Below, piece after piece: positions 9,191 to 18,144 of a stretch of 64,000 bases of DNA. Origin of the DNA: JABCYV01 sp963729325 (GTDB lineage Bacteria; Acidobacteriota; Terriglobia; Terriglobales; Acidobacteriaceae). The stretch is from assembly GCA_963729325.1 (NCBI GenBank), contig CAVSNS010000007.1:124001-188000 (forward strand), in the 5' to 3' direction. Made by a program: the position numbers and the translations under genes. The notes below the pieces were generated by a model that saw only the letters and a program-made list of their open reading frames with translations, had not been told where the DNA came from and searched no databases. The first letter of the stretch is position 1; each line of letters starts with the position of its first letter.

Positions 9191-10720
9191 CTACGCTGCT
9201 GCCGGCAATAGTTCCCGCCCGAAGATTTGGCGAAAGTAATTTTTTTCTTTCTCCACCGCCCACAGCTCAAGGTCCAAGCCAACTCGCCCTTTGGCCATCA
9301 GCGCCAGACTAACTTCCCCATCACGAACCTGCACTCGCGTTCGCTGGACCGCTCCGCCACGTCCAAGATTCAGCGCGCGCGCCAACCGGAGCAAAAGCGA
9401 GGCTTTTGGCACGTACTCCCGGTCGGCGGGCAACAGCACCTTCATCGGACTATCACCAGGAGTAGGCCGTGACTTGCCCAGATAGCGTGCGATCGCCGCG
9501 ATGATCCGTCTTTGCTCTGGCGTGTATCCCAGGATTTCCGAATTCGCAATGATGTAATAGCTGTGCCGGTGGCGTCCATTGCGGTTGACGTAGTCCCCCA
9601 CTTCGTAGAGCATCGCCGCGGCCGAAAGCCATTCCTCATATTCTGGCGGTAGCCGGTGCACTGACCGTAGAGCGGCAAACAGGCTCATAGCGGATTCGCG
9701 CACTTGCAGCACATGGCCCATCTCCACCCGGTAGTGCTCCACTGCGGCCCGGATGGAATCCCAACGTTCGGACTCCAGCTGCTTTCCCGAGCGCGTGCTG
9801 CGATCGTATTCAGCCGCCATCTGTGCTAGCAATCCATCACGCAAGCCCAGCGGGGAGTAGCGGAAACCACGCAAGTCGCAGCGCTCCAACAATTCGGCAT
9901 ACACCACTGCGCCAGCCCCAATGATCTCAGCCCGCCGCGGTCCAACTCCAGACAGCTTCCGGCGCTCTTCGATCGGCATCCGCGACAACATTTTGGCGAT
10001 GTGTTGCATTTGCGACTGAGATACCGCAGTCGCACGCGGTCGACTAGTCTTGTACAAGCCCTGACAGACCGCGGCCAGCGAAGCGGCCGTGCCGGAAGTT
10101 GCCACCACTGCCTTCGGCTTGGCCCGGGCAATGCGATCCGAGATGCGCCCAATCTCTCGCGCCACAAATCCTCGAAGCCGCCGCAACTCCGATTTGCGTG
10201 GTGGATCATGGTGGAAAAACTCGCTGGTCAGCCGCACCGCCCCTAGCGGTAGGCTCACCGTGTCCCGAATGTGCCCATTGCTGGAGACGGTCAGCTCGCA
10301 ACTGCCCCCGCCCAGATCAATCATCAGCATTGGGGAGACCTTCACTCGCAGACTCGACACCAAACCGAGGTGAATGAGCCGCGCCTCTTCTACCCCAGAG
10401 ATAATCTCTACAGTCCATCCCGTCGTGGAGCGCACCCACTCCAAAAAAGCCCGCGAATTACGGGCATCGCGCAGAGCGCTGGTTGCGACCACGCGCACTG
10501 AATCCGCGCCTTTGTCCTGCACCGCGCGATGAAAACGCCGCAGCACCTTGATGGTTTCAGCCATGGCGTCGGGAGACAGAAAGCCGGTGCGGAATACCCA
10601 TTCCCCCAGGCGGGTAACTTCGCGATCTTCGTGGACCTCGCGCAGCCGCCGCCCGCTCAGCCGCGCGATCTTCAGACGGACAGAATTGGATCCGATATCT
10701 ACCGCGGCAAAGGTCGGCAT
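9191..10720 (-). CDS. ppx: Exopolyphosphatase / guanosine pentaphosphatase family (Ppx/GppA)
   Basis: Hydrolyses terminal phosphates of polyphosphate or pppGpp. It has 509 residues: an ASKHA ATPase-like N-terminal half with VDIGSNSVRLKIA, VVATSALRDARN and IDLGGGSCEL, then an HD-like helical C-terminal region (AAMLYEVGDYVNRNGRHRHSYYII). The length fits long Ppx rather than the short form. It is convergent with sixA (88-bp gap) and followed on the same strand upstream by the CHAD gene. With ppk1 on the other strand, the pair should set the cell's polyphosphate level. Ppx versus GppA specificity cannot be told by eye. Confidence 0.93.
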   Translation of the reverse strand: MPTFAAVDIGSNSVRLKIARLSGRRLREVHEDREVTRLGEWVFRTGFLSPDAMAETIKVLRRFHRAVQDKGADSVRVVATSALRDARNSRAFLEWVRSTTGWTVEIISGVEEARLIHLGLVSSLRVKVSPMLMIDLGGGSCELTVSSNGHIRDTVSLPLGAVRLTSEFFHHDPPRKSELRRLRGFVAREIGRISDRIARAKPKAVVATSGTAASLAAVCQGLYKTSRPRATAVSQSQMQHIAKMLSRMPIEERRKLSGVGPRRAEIIGAGAVVYAELLERCDLRGFRYSPLGLRDGLLAQMAAEYDRSTRSGKQLESERWDSIRAAVEHYRVEMGHVLQVRESAMSLFAALRSVHRLPPEYEEWLSAAAMLYEVGDYVNRNGRHRHSYYIIANSEILGYTPEQRRIIAAIARYLGKSRPTPGDSPMKVLLPADREYVPKASLLLRLARALNLGRGGAVQRTRVQVRDGEVSLALMAKGRVGLDLELWAVEKEKNYFRQIFGRELLPAAA

Positions 10721-10810
10721 GGGAGGGCGACCCAGTTTACCGCGTGATTGAAAATGTCCGGGAAAAATGTGGCCAGGATTAGAGAGTGTGTGGGGTAAAA
10801 GACAAATCCA

Positions 10811-11662
10811 CTACGCTACCGCTGCGCGCGCTTTTCCTGCCTGCGCTTGTGGCTTGGGTTTTGGCCGGGGCGGCACTGAAACCGGCCCCTTCTCCGACAA
10901 CGCCATCCGCGTTTCGGCCAGCGCGGAAACTGCCTCGCGGAACTTGGCGCGAGTCACGTTCTGTAGCGCTGCCACCAGGGACGACTCCCGGACTCCGCCG
11001 AAGAGTTCTTCAGCTCGCTGCGTCAGCTTCAGCCAATCATGCCAGTCGCCGATCAGATCCTGCATCCGTTTGAGCTGGTGCACCACCTGCCCAGCCTTCG
11101 GATCATGCCGCGCCAATTCCGCGATATAGCGCGCCCGCTTGCCCGCGATTCTGTACTGATGCAAGGTTTTTTCGGTCAGGGGGGCCCGCTCTCGTCCCAA
11201 TTGCAGTACTGCTCTCATCCCCAGCCTCAATAGGTCTGTGTTTTCCGGAATTGCCATCCCCTGGGCCGCGCGGTGCAAACGTCTCCGCAATTGGCTGACT
11301 GTTTTTCGATCAAAATTCTCAGGCAGCGTTCTTTCTCGCTGTGCGCGTTCCTCGGATAGCGTCCGCATCAGTTGTGATTTGCGCCCCGGTTCCTGCGGAA
11401 TCTTCAAGCTGCGCAACGCCGCGATCTGGACATCCAGGTCACGCACCCTGCCTGCCTTCTTGCGCAGGCGGGCCAGTTGCTTGAGCAGCTTCTTGTCGTT
11501 GCGGCTCAACTTCGGAACCAGTTCGTCCAGCATTGCTTCTACCCGGCGGCTGTAAGTGCGAAACTTGTGTACATTCTCCGGCGCTGGTTTTTTCGTCAGC
11601 TTGGCTAACTGACGGCTCAACTTCCGAAATGCAACATGGCTGGGGTCTTGGTCAATCGGCAT
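10811..11662 (-). CDS. CHAD domain protein
   Basis: About 283 residues from ATG 11662 (MPIDQDPSHVAFRKL); the frame stays open 51 bp further upstream but that part is not family-like. The CHAD domain is a helical bundle rich in conserved His/Arg/Lys, seen here as VHKFRTYSRRVEAML, KKAGRVRDLDVQ and YRIAGKRARYIAEL. CHAD proteins are known to bind polyphosphate and to localise to polyphosphate granules. It lies upstream of ppx on the same strand with a 90-bp gap, and its 5' end faces the pstC promoter region. The C-terminus is basic and Pro/Lys-rich (PPRPKPKPQAQAGKAR). Confidence 0.88.
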   Translation of the reverse strand: MPIDQDPSHVAFRKLSRQLAKLTKKPAPENVHKFRTYSRRVEAMLDELVPKLSRNDKKLLKQLARLRKKAGRVRDLDVQIAALRSLKIPQEPGRKSQLMRTLSEERAQRERTLPENFDRKTVSQLRRRLHRAAQGMAIPENTDLLRLGMRAVLQLGRERAPLTEKTLHQYRIAGKRARYIAELARHDPKAGQVVHQLKRMQDLIGDWHDWLKLTQRAEELFGGVRESSLVAALQNVTRAKFREAVSALAETRMALSEKGPVSVPPRPKPKPQAQAGKARAAVA

Positions 11663-11793
11663 AGCGTCTAACCACGGGCACAGAAAAATACAACCTGGTC
11701 TGCGGAATTGCAACTCCTAGAACGGCAAACTCGATAGCAAATTCCCTCTGAATTCTCAACGCAGGCTTCCGCAACTGCAGGAAGAATCGGTCA

Positions 11794-11811
11794 TTTTAAC
11801 ATTGCTGTAAC
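11794..11811 (+). promoter_or_regulatory. Pho-box-like direct repeat upstream of pstC
   Basis: TTTTAAC (11794-11800) and CTGTAAC (11805-11811) repeat with an 11-bp period, the same geometry and nearly the same half-sites as the site before pstS. It ends 24 bp before the pstC start. The shared pattern in front of two pst transcription units is the main support; it could also serve the divergent CHAD-ppx unit. Confidence 0.6.
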
Positions 11812-11835
11812 ACGATTCTGCTAGCGTCCCCATGG

Positions 11836-12870
11836 ATGGTCAATCGAGCTCTAGGAGCGCCTCGCCTGACTGGACCGCAACCTCCTGATAAGCCAGAACT
11901 TGCAGTTCAAGCCAGGGCCCAAGCCGAGCCCTTGATCAAGGCCGGCGACAGCCATCTCGCCGACGGCGTGTTCTCCGTCGCTATGCTGGGTTGTGCTCTG
12001 TGCGTTCTCGCCTTGGTTGGCCTCATCGTATACGAGCTGGTGACCAAATCCAGCCTGTCCTGGCACGCTTCCGGATGGAGATTTTTCTTTCGCAGCGAAT
12101 GGGACCCAGTCAACGATCAGTTTGGCGCCTTGCCGTTTATCTACGGCACCATCGTTTCTTCGATCCTGGCTCTCATCATTGCGGTGCCATTAGCCGTTGG
12201 GGTCGCCGTATTTATCACGGAAATGTCCCCGCCATGGCTGCGTGGCCCATTGGCCTTTACCACCGAATTGTTGGCTGCCATTCCCAGTGTCATTTACGGA
12301 CTGTGGGCGATCTTCGTGTTAGTGCCCCTACTCCGGCTCTACGTGGAACCGTGGCTTGCCCGCTATCTGGGCTGGACTGGACTCTTTGAAGGCACTCCCT
12401 TCGGCATTGGAATGTTGGCGGCCGGAGTCATCCTGGCCATCATGATCATTCCTATCATCTCTTCGATCACGCGCGAGGTGATGACCGCCGTTCCCAACCA
12501 TCAACGAGAGGCCGTCTTGGCCTTGGGTGCGACTCGCTGGGAGATGATTCGCACCGGCGTGCTGCGCAACGCGCGAGCGGGTATCCTCGGCGGAGTAATT
12601 CTCGGCCTGGGCCGTGCCCTCGGCGAAACCATGGCTGTCACTATGGTCATCGGAAACCGTCCCGAGATTGCACGCTCCCTGTTTGCCCCCGGCTACACCA
12701 TGGCCAGTGTAATCGCCAATGAGTTTACCGAGGCCACTGGCGACGTTTACCTGAGCGCTCTGGTCGAGGTAGGCCTGGCACTCTTCATCGTCACGATTAT
12801 CGTGAATATTCTGGCCCAATTTCTGGTCTGGACGGTTACCCGCGGAACCCCTGCGAGGGCCAATGTCTGA
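11836..12870 (+). CDS. pstC: Phosphate ABC transporter permease PstC
   Basis: Inner-membrane subunit of the Pst importer. It has 344 residues with six predicted membrane helices after a roughly 45-residue hydrophilic N-terminus; the first helix is FSVAMLGCALCVLALVGLIVY. The permease EAA-like loop is in REAVLALGATRWEMIRTGVL, followed by GLGRALGETMAVTMVIGNRP, diagnostic for PstC. The start at ATG 11836 is the first good codon in frame; another ATG at 11832 is out of frame. It overlaps pstA by 8 bp, indicating translational coupling. Confidence 0.95.
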   Translation: MVNRALGAPRLTGPQPPDKPELAVQARAQAEPLIKAGDSHLADGVFSVAMLGCALCVLALVGLIVYELVTKSSLSWHASGWRFFFRSEWDPVNDQFGALPFIYGTIVSSILALIIAVPLAVGVAVFITEMSPPWLRGPLAFTTELLAAIPSVIYGLWAIFVLVPLLRLYVEPWLARYLGWTGLFEGTPFGIGMLAAGVILAIMIIPIISSITREVMTAVPNHQREAVLALGATRWEMIRTGVLRNARAGILGGVILGLGRALGETMAVTMVIGNRPEIARSLFAPGYTMASVIANEFTEATGDVYLSALVEVGLALFIVTIIVNILAQFLVWTVTRGTPARANV

Positions 12871-13750
12871 GACCCTTACTCCCGCGACCACCGTTGCCTC
12901 CGCTCCAGTTAGCCTGTGGCGTCGCGGACTGAATAACCTGGTAACTGGCCTGGCGGTGGGAGCCGTGATTCTTGTTTTGCTCCCGCTCGGAGCCATCTTC
13001 GGATATCTGGTGTACAAAGGCATAGGATCCATCAACTGGGCCTTCCTCACTCAAACCCCAAAACCGGTTGGGGAAGCGGGAGGCGGCATGGCCAACGCCA
13101 TCGCCGGCTCAGCTTTGATCCTATTGATCGCGAGTCTTATGGGTGTGCCCATCGGAATCGGCGCAGGCATTTACCTCGCCGAGTACGGTCGTAATCGTCT
13201 GGGCAATCTGGTTCGCTTTACCGCCGACGTGTTGAATGGCGTGCCATCGATCGTGATCGGCATCGTAGCCTACGGTCTTGTAGTATTGACACAAGGCCAC
13301 TTCTCGGCCCTGGCCGGTGGAGTTGCCCTAGCGATCATGATGATTCCCACCATCACTCGGACCACGGAAGAAATGCTTCTCCTCGTGCCCCATGCCGTAA
13401 GAGAAGCTGCCTACGGTCTTGGAGTTTCGCGCTGGCGCACCACGCTTTCAATCACTTTGCGCACAGCTACTTCCGGAGTCATCACCGGTGTGATGTTAGC
13501 TTTCGCGCGCGTCGCCGGGGAGACCGCGCCTCTGCTTTTCACTGCCTTCGGCAATCAGTTTTGGAACTGGAAGCTGAATCAGCCTACCGCCGCGCTCTCT
13601 CTGCAGATTTTTACTTACGCCATTTCGCCCTTCGACGAATGGCACCGCCAGGCTTGGGCGGGTGCGCTGATCTTGATTGTGCTCATCGTAGCGGCAGTTA
13701 GCGCGGTCCGCATCGCCGCCAGCCACGGCACCCTCAAGGGAGCGAACTGA
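12863..13750 (+). CDS. pstA: Phosphate ABC transporter permease PstA
   Basis: Second membrane subunit of the Pst importer, 295 residues. Motifs are the PstA-typical GGGMANAIAGSALILLIASL, FTADVLNGVPSIVIGI and the coupling loop VREAAYGLGVSRWRTTLSITL followed by ARVAGETAPLLFTAFGN. The ATG overlaps the end of pstC, and the stop is 3 bp from pstB. The frame is intact. Confidence 0.95.
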   Translation: MSETLTPATTVASAPVSLWRRGLNNLVTGLAVGAVILVLLPLGAIFGYLVYKGIGSINWAFLTQTPKPVGEAGGGMANAIAGSALILLIASLMGVPIGIGAGIYLAEYGRNRLGNLVRFTADVLNGVPSIVIGIVAYGLVVLTQGHFSALAGGVALAIMMIPTITRTTEEMLLLVPHAVREAAYGLGVSRWRTTLSITLRTATSGVITGVMLAFARVAGETAPLLFTAFGNQFWNWKLNQPTAALSLQIFTYAISPFDEWHRQAWAGALILIVLIVAAVSAVRIAASHGTLKGAN

Positions 13751-13753
13751 GTT

Positions 13754-14512
13754 ATGGGAGTCGGCATTCAGGTCGATAAGCTGAACGCCTGGTTTGGCAA
13801 GACCCAGGCTCTCTATGACATCAATATGACGGTTGCGGCCAATCACGCCACTGCTGTCATCGGGCCCTCCGGCTGCGGCAAATCAACGTTCGTTCGCTGC
13901 CTGAACCGCATGCATGAGACCATCCCAGAGGCCCGGGCCGCCGGCCGAGTTCGCATCGGCGATCTCGATGTCTATAACGGTACCTCCGCGGTCTCCATCC
14001 GCCGTCGCATCGGCATGGTATTCCAAAAACCCAACCCATTTCCCACCATGTCGATCTACGACAATGTGGCTGCTGGGCTGAAGCTCAATGGTTTTCATGA
14101 TCACAAGCGGCTAGATGAAATTGTCGAACGTTCGCTGAAAGTTTCGGCCCTGTGGGACGAAGTGAAAGACAATTTGCGCAAGAAGTCTGGCGCCAGTCTC
14201 TCCGGCGGACAGCAGCAGCGCCTCTGCATCGCGCGGGCCTTGGCGGTTGAGCCCCAGGTGCTTCTCATGGACGAGCCCTGCTCGGCGCTTGATCCTATTT
14301 CCACCGGCAAGATTGAAGAGTTGATCTTCCAACTCAAGGAACGCTTTACTATCGTCATCGTTACCCACAATATGCAGCAAGCTTCGCGCGTAGCTGAGTT
14401 CACCGGCTTCTTCCTTTTGGGTAAACTGATCGAGTTTGATAAGACTGAAAAGATCTTCACTACTCCCTCCGACAAACGGACGGAAGACTACATTACAGGC
14501 AGGTTTGGATAA
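13754..14512 (+). CDS. pstB: Phosphate ABC transporter ATPase PstB
   Basis: ATPase of the phosphate importer, 252 residues. Walker A is GPSGCGKST, the PstB-typical FVRCLNRMHE and MVFQKPNPFP follow, then signature LSGGQQQRLCIARALA and Walker B VLLMDEPCSALDP. THNMQQASRVAEFTGFF is the switch-region motif of PstB. The stop TAA overlaps the phoU start by one base (TAATG at 14510-14514). Confidence 0.97.
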   Translation: MGVGIQVDKLNAWFGKTQALYDINMTVAANHATAVIGPSGCGKSTFVRCLNRMHETIPEARAAGRVRIGDLDVYNGTSAVSIRRRIGMVFQKPNPFPTMSIYDNVAAGLKLNGFHDHKRLDEIVERSLKVSALWDEVKDNLRKKSGASLSGGQQQRLCIARALAVEPQVLLMDEPCSALDPISTGKIEELIFQLKERFTIVIVTHNMQQASRVAEFTGFFLLGKLIEFDKTEKIFTTPSDKRTEDYITGRFG

Positions 14513-15210
14513 TGGCGCGCACCCGTTTTGTGCAGGGACTGGATGAACTCCGGGCACGCTTGCTTCGCATGGGCGGACTGGCGGAGCAGGCGGTAGACCG
14601 CGCCTGCCAGGCCTACCTTGACCGCGACCTCAGTCGCTGCCAGATGGTGCTGGAAGGCGAAGCTCAAATCAACCTCGCCGAGCGCGAAATCGACGAACTG
14701 GCCTTCGACCTCCTCGCCATGCAACAGCCCATGGCCGTCGACCTGCGCTTCATTCTCGCCGTCACCAAGATCAATTCCGACCTGGAGCGCGTTGGCGACC
14801 AGGCGGTCAATATCGCCGAGCGCGTCATGGACATGGTCGAGCTCCCAGCAGTCCCTCTTCCGGTAGACATTGCGCGCATGTCGGCTGCGGTTTCGGCTAT
14901 GGTCCGCCGGGCGCTCGAATCGTTCATCGAAGGCAAAGCCGAGCTCGCCCAAGCCGTGCTCGAAATGGACAACGTCGTTGACCGCATGCGTGACGAGGCT
15001 TTCATCACCCTGGTCAAGACCATGAATGAACGTCCCGACGTCACCCGCCAGGCTCTCGATTCGTTGCTCGTCGCCCGCAACCTGGAGCGCGTGGCTGATC
15101 ACGCCACAAACATCGCCGAGGACGTAATCTTCTGGGTGCGTGGCGCCGACGTCCGCCACAACGTCCAGCCCGAAACGCCAGCCCAACAAGAGGTCACCGA
15201 AGGCCACTGA
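14512..15210 (+). CDS. phoU: Phosphate signalling regulator PhoU
   Basis: Two-repeat helical metal-binding protein that links Pst activity to the PhoR/PhoB sensor and limits phosphate uptake. It has 232 residues. Both repeats show the family pattern: DLRFILAVTKINSDLERVGDQAVNIAE in the first and LLVARNLERVADHATNIAEDVIF in the second, cited here only as landmarks at 14743 and 15064. It is the last gene of pstCAB-phoU. No phoR or phoB lies in the window. Confidence 0.96.
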   Translation: MARTRFVQGLDELRARLLRMGGLAEQAVDRACQAYLDRDLSRCQMVLEGEAQINLAEREIDELAFDLLAMQQPMAVDLRFILAVTKINSDLERVGDQAVNIAERVMDMVELPAVPLPVDIARMSAAVSAMVRRALESFIEGKAELAQAVLEMDNVVDRMRDEAFITLVKTMNERPDVTRQALDSLLVARNLERVADHATNIAEDVIFWVRGADVRHNVQPETPAQQEVTEGH

Positions 15211-15304
15211 AACAGCACTTCACTGGAAGGGCTGTCTCTTAAGGGCGATAGTTCCTTCTGTCTATATACTAAAAACTTCGTTTACCCCTGCTTGCGGAGG
15301 ACCT

Positions 15305-18115
15305 TTGAAACCGTTCGCCCTCGCTGCCCTGGTTTTTTCGATTTCCTTCTTGCTCTTCGCTCAAGATTCCCCACCCGCTCGCCAGATTCCGCTGCCCACC
15401 AGCAAACTCCTGAGCGCACCCTCACCGGGCCGGATCGGATCCGTAAACAGCTTTCCCGCAACCATCGCGCTTAGCCCTGACGGCCGCTACGCAGCCCTTC
15501 TCAACGACGGTTACGGTACCCAACAGACACTGGCCCGCCAGTCGATCACGATTCTCGATTTGCAAACCAATCAACTCACCGATTTTCCCGATGACCGCCT
15601 CCCCGAAGATGCTCACCAAAGCTACTTTCTCGGACTGACGTTCAGCTCCGATGGAAATCATCTGTACGCTTCGATGGCTTCCATCACCGATCCCATCGGC
15701 GAAAAACCCAATGACACCGGAAACGGGATCGCCGTTTACAACTTTAAGCCAGGCAAAGTCACGCCTGAGCGCTTCATCAAGATCGCGCCACAGAAGATCG
15801 CCGAAGGAAAGAAAGTAGCGTTCGGATTACGCAAAACCCCGGCGGGAACTGCGATTCCGTATCCTGCGGGCCTTGCCGTGATCGCAGGAGAAGCAGGCGA
15901 CAAGCTGCTCATCGCCAATAATCTTTCCGATAACGTTGTGCTTGTGGATGCTGCCAGCGGCCGCATTCTGCAACAGTTCGATCTGAGCACGCACGAAGTC
16001 ATTCCGTCTTCATTCCCTTACACCGTGGTCGCCGCCCGCGACGGCCGCACAGCTTGGTGCAGCCTGTGGAATGCCTCCAAGGTCGCCAAGCTGGACCTCG
16101 CTTCCGGCCGGGTAAGCGGCTGGACTTCGCTATTGGAATTGAAGTCCAAAATCCTTCCGGGCTCGCATCCGACCGCACTTCTTCTGAGTCCCGACGAAAA
16201 GTTACTGTACGTCGCTCTTTCCAACGCTGACGCGGTCGCTGTGGTAGAAGCAGATACAGGAAGGCTCATTCATATTGCGTCGACCAAGCCTGGCGCGCAG
16301 GAATTCGCCGGCAGCTATCCCAATGCTCTGGCCCAATCCGCTGACGGCAAGCGCCTGTTTGTGGCCGTTGCCTCGCTTAACGCGGTTGCGGTGTTCGATA
16401 CCGCCGCGCTGGCCAGACCTGGCATTGAATTCCCGCTTCCAAATGAAGCCCTCGGTTTCATTCCCACTGACTGGTATCCCAGCGCTCTAGCGACCGCGGG
16501 TGATGATCTGCTGATTGCTACTGCCAAAGGCCAGGGTGCCGGCCCGAATAACCGTCTCGGCGGTACTCCTTACGAACGCCGTCGCCGTGAAACTCCGTAC
16601 ATCCCGACATTGCTGTCTGGGTCCATCGCCCGGCTCAACTTTCGCGGCATCGACAAAAATCTCCCTGAGCTCACGCGCAAAGTAGAGGAGAGCAATCTGC
16701 TGCACTCCGCTTCCAGCAAGATTCAGTTTCAGAGCGGCTCCAATCCGATTCGCCACGTGATTTATGTCATCAAGGAGAATCGCACGTATGACCAAGTCTT
16801 CGGCGACCTAAAGGTCGGCAACGGCGATCCCTCCATCACCATGTACGGATGGGACGTCACGCCCAATGAGCATAAGCTGGCATTGCAATTCGGCGTGCTC
16901 GACAATTTTTACGACAGTGGGGAGGTTTCCGGCGACGGCCACGACTGGTCAACCGCCGCCATCACCTCAGACTATAACGAGAAAACCTGGCAGATCACTT
17001 ATCGTTCCAAGGAACACACGTACGATTACCAGGGAATCGTCGCCGGCGAGCTTCCCTTGGAACTCGGCGAGCCCGATGTCGATGCTCCATCGACCGGGTA
17101 TATCTGGGACAACGCCGCCAGCCACGCCATCTCTTATCGCGACTATGGCGAGTACATCGGCGGTATTTGGTGCAATGCGTCGCGCAATAAAACTGCGGTG
17201 AATGAAGATTCAGACATGCCGACCGCTCCCTGTCCGAGGCCGGTTGTTAATAAAGGCGAACCCCTCCCCGCAAACGTCGGCCAGCCTCACGGCTCAGCGA
17301 GTCCCTGGCCATGGCCGGTTCCAGTGCTGAAGCGCGCCAAGCCTACCAAGGATGTGCTGCGCGACCACTTCGATCCACAATTCCCTGACTTCAACACTGA
17401 ATATCCTGACCAGCTTCGCGCCGACGAATTCCTCAACGAGTTTGAAGGCTTTGTCCGCGCTCGCCAGGAAGGGAAGGGAAGCGAACTGCCAGCCCTGGTC
17501 CTGCTGTATCTCCCCAACGATCACACTCATGGCACCACCGCCGGCAAGCCTCGTCCCGCTGCATCTGTGGCGGACAACGACCTTGCCCTCGGACGAGTGG
17601 TCGAGGCCGTCTCCCACAGTCCGTACTGGGATGACACCGCTATTTTCGCGATCGAGGATGATGCTCAAGACGGCGCCGACCATGTCGACGCGCATCGCTC
17701 AATCGCCTTCGTGATCAGCAAATATTCTCCCGGATCAGCCACCCATCCGTTCGTCGACAGCCGCTTCTACACCACCGTCAACATGATGCACACCATGGAA
17801 AGCTTGCTTGGACTGCCGCCCATGAATCAGAACGATGCCTACGCTCCGGTAATGGCGCCACTGTTCTCCGGCCCAGGCACCCAGCTGCCCTTTACGGCTG
17901 ACTGGAGTAATCGCGAAAATGGTCTGATCTACCAAATTAATCCTCCCAAAGGCCAAGGCGCAAAAGAATCGGCCAAAATGGACTTCACTCATCCGGATGC
18001 CGCGAACCCTGCCATACTGAATGCTATTCTCTGGCGCGACCGAAGGGGGAGCTCGCCCATGCCCGCATCCAAACACACGGTCTTTCCGCAAAAGCTATCC
18101 CGCGACGATGATTAA
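15305..18115 (+). CDS. Secreted YncE-like propeller / alkaline phosphatase-superfamily phosphoesterase
   Basis: About 936 residues. The start is TTG 15305, with GGAGG just upstream (15296-15300) and a signal peptide (FALAALVFSISFLLFA). Residues about 50-450 form a beta-propeller with repeats such as NSFPATIALSPDGRYAALLN and SHPTALLLSPDEKLLYVALS. The C-terminal half is a phosphoesterase/AP-superfamily domain: HVIYVIKENRTYDQVFGDL, YDSGEVSGDGHDWS, LLYLPNDHTHGTTAG and AIFAIEDDAQDGADHVDAH supply metal-ligand Asp/His residues. It starts 94 bp after phoU, so it may release phosphate outside the cell for Pst to import. Substrate is unknown. The frame is intact. Confidence 0.88.
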   Translation: MKPFALAALVFSISFLLFAQDSPPARQIPLPTSKLLSAPSPGRIGSVNSFPATIALSPDGRYAALLNDGYGTQQTLARQSITILDLQTNQLTDFPDDRLPEDAHQSYFLGLTFSSDGNHLYASMASITDPIGEKPNDTGNGIAVYNFKPGKVTPERFIKIAPQKIAEGKKVAFGLRKTPAGTAIPYPAGLAVIAGEAGDKLLIANNLSDNVVLVDAASGRILQQFDLSTHEVIPSSFPYTVVAARDGRTAWCSLWNASKVAKLDLASGRVSGWTSLLELKSKILPGSHPTALLLSPDEKLLYVALSNADAVAVVEADTGRLIHIASTKPGAQEFAGSYPNALAQSADGKRLFVAVASLNAVAVFDTAALARPGIEFPLPNEALGFIPTDWYPSALATAGDDLLIATAKGQGAGPNNRLGGTPYERRRRETPYIPTLLSGSIARLNFRGIDKNLPELTRKVEESNLLHSASSKIQFQSGSNPIRHVIYVIKENRTYDQVFGDLKVGNGDPSITMYGWDVTPNEHKLALQFGVLDNFYDSGEVSGDGHDWSTAAITSDYNEKTWQITYRSKEHTYDYQGIVAGELPLELGEPDVDAPSTGYIWDNAASHAISYRDYGEYIGGIWCNASRNKTAVNEDSDMPTAPCPRPVVNKGEPLPANVGQPHGSASPWPWPVPVLKRAKPTKDVLRDHFDPQFPDFNTEYPDQLRADEFLNEFEGFVRARQEGKGSELPALVLLYLPNDHTHGTTAGKPRPAASVADNDLALGRVVEAVSHSPYWDDTAIFAIEDDAQDGADHVDAHRSIAFVISKYSPGSATHPFVDSRFYTTVNMMHTMESLLGLPPMNQNDAYAPVMAPLFSGPGTQLPFTADWSNRENGLIYQINPPKGQGAKESAKMDFTHPDAANPAILNAILWRDRRGSSPMPASKHTVFPQKLSRDDD

Positions 18116-18144
18116 GAAGAGAGGAGCCGTAGTGACGGCCGACA

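Noticed and set aside
14488..15207. 239-codon minus-strand frame opposite phoU
   Set aside because: phoU is unmistakable and coupled to pstB; the antisense frame mirrors its codon bias.
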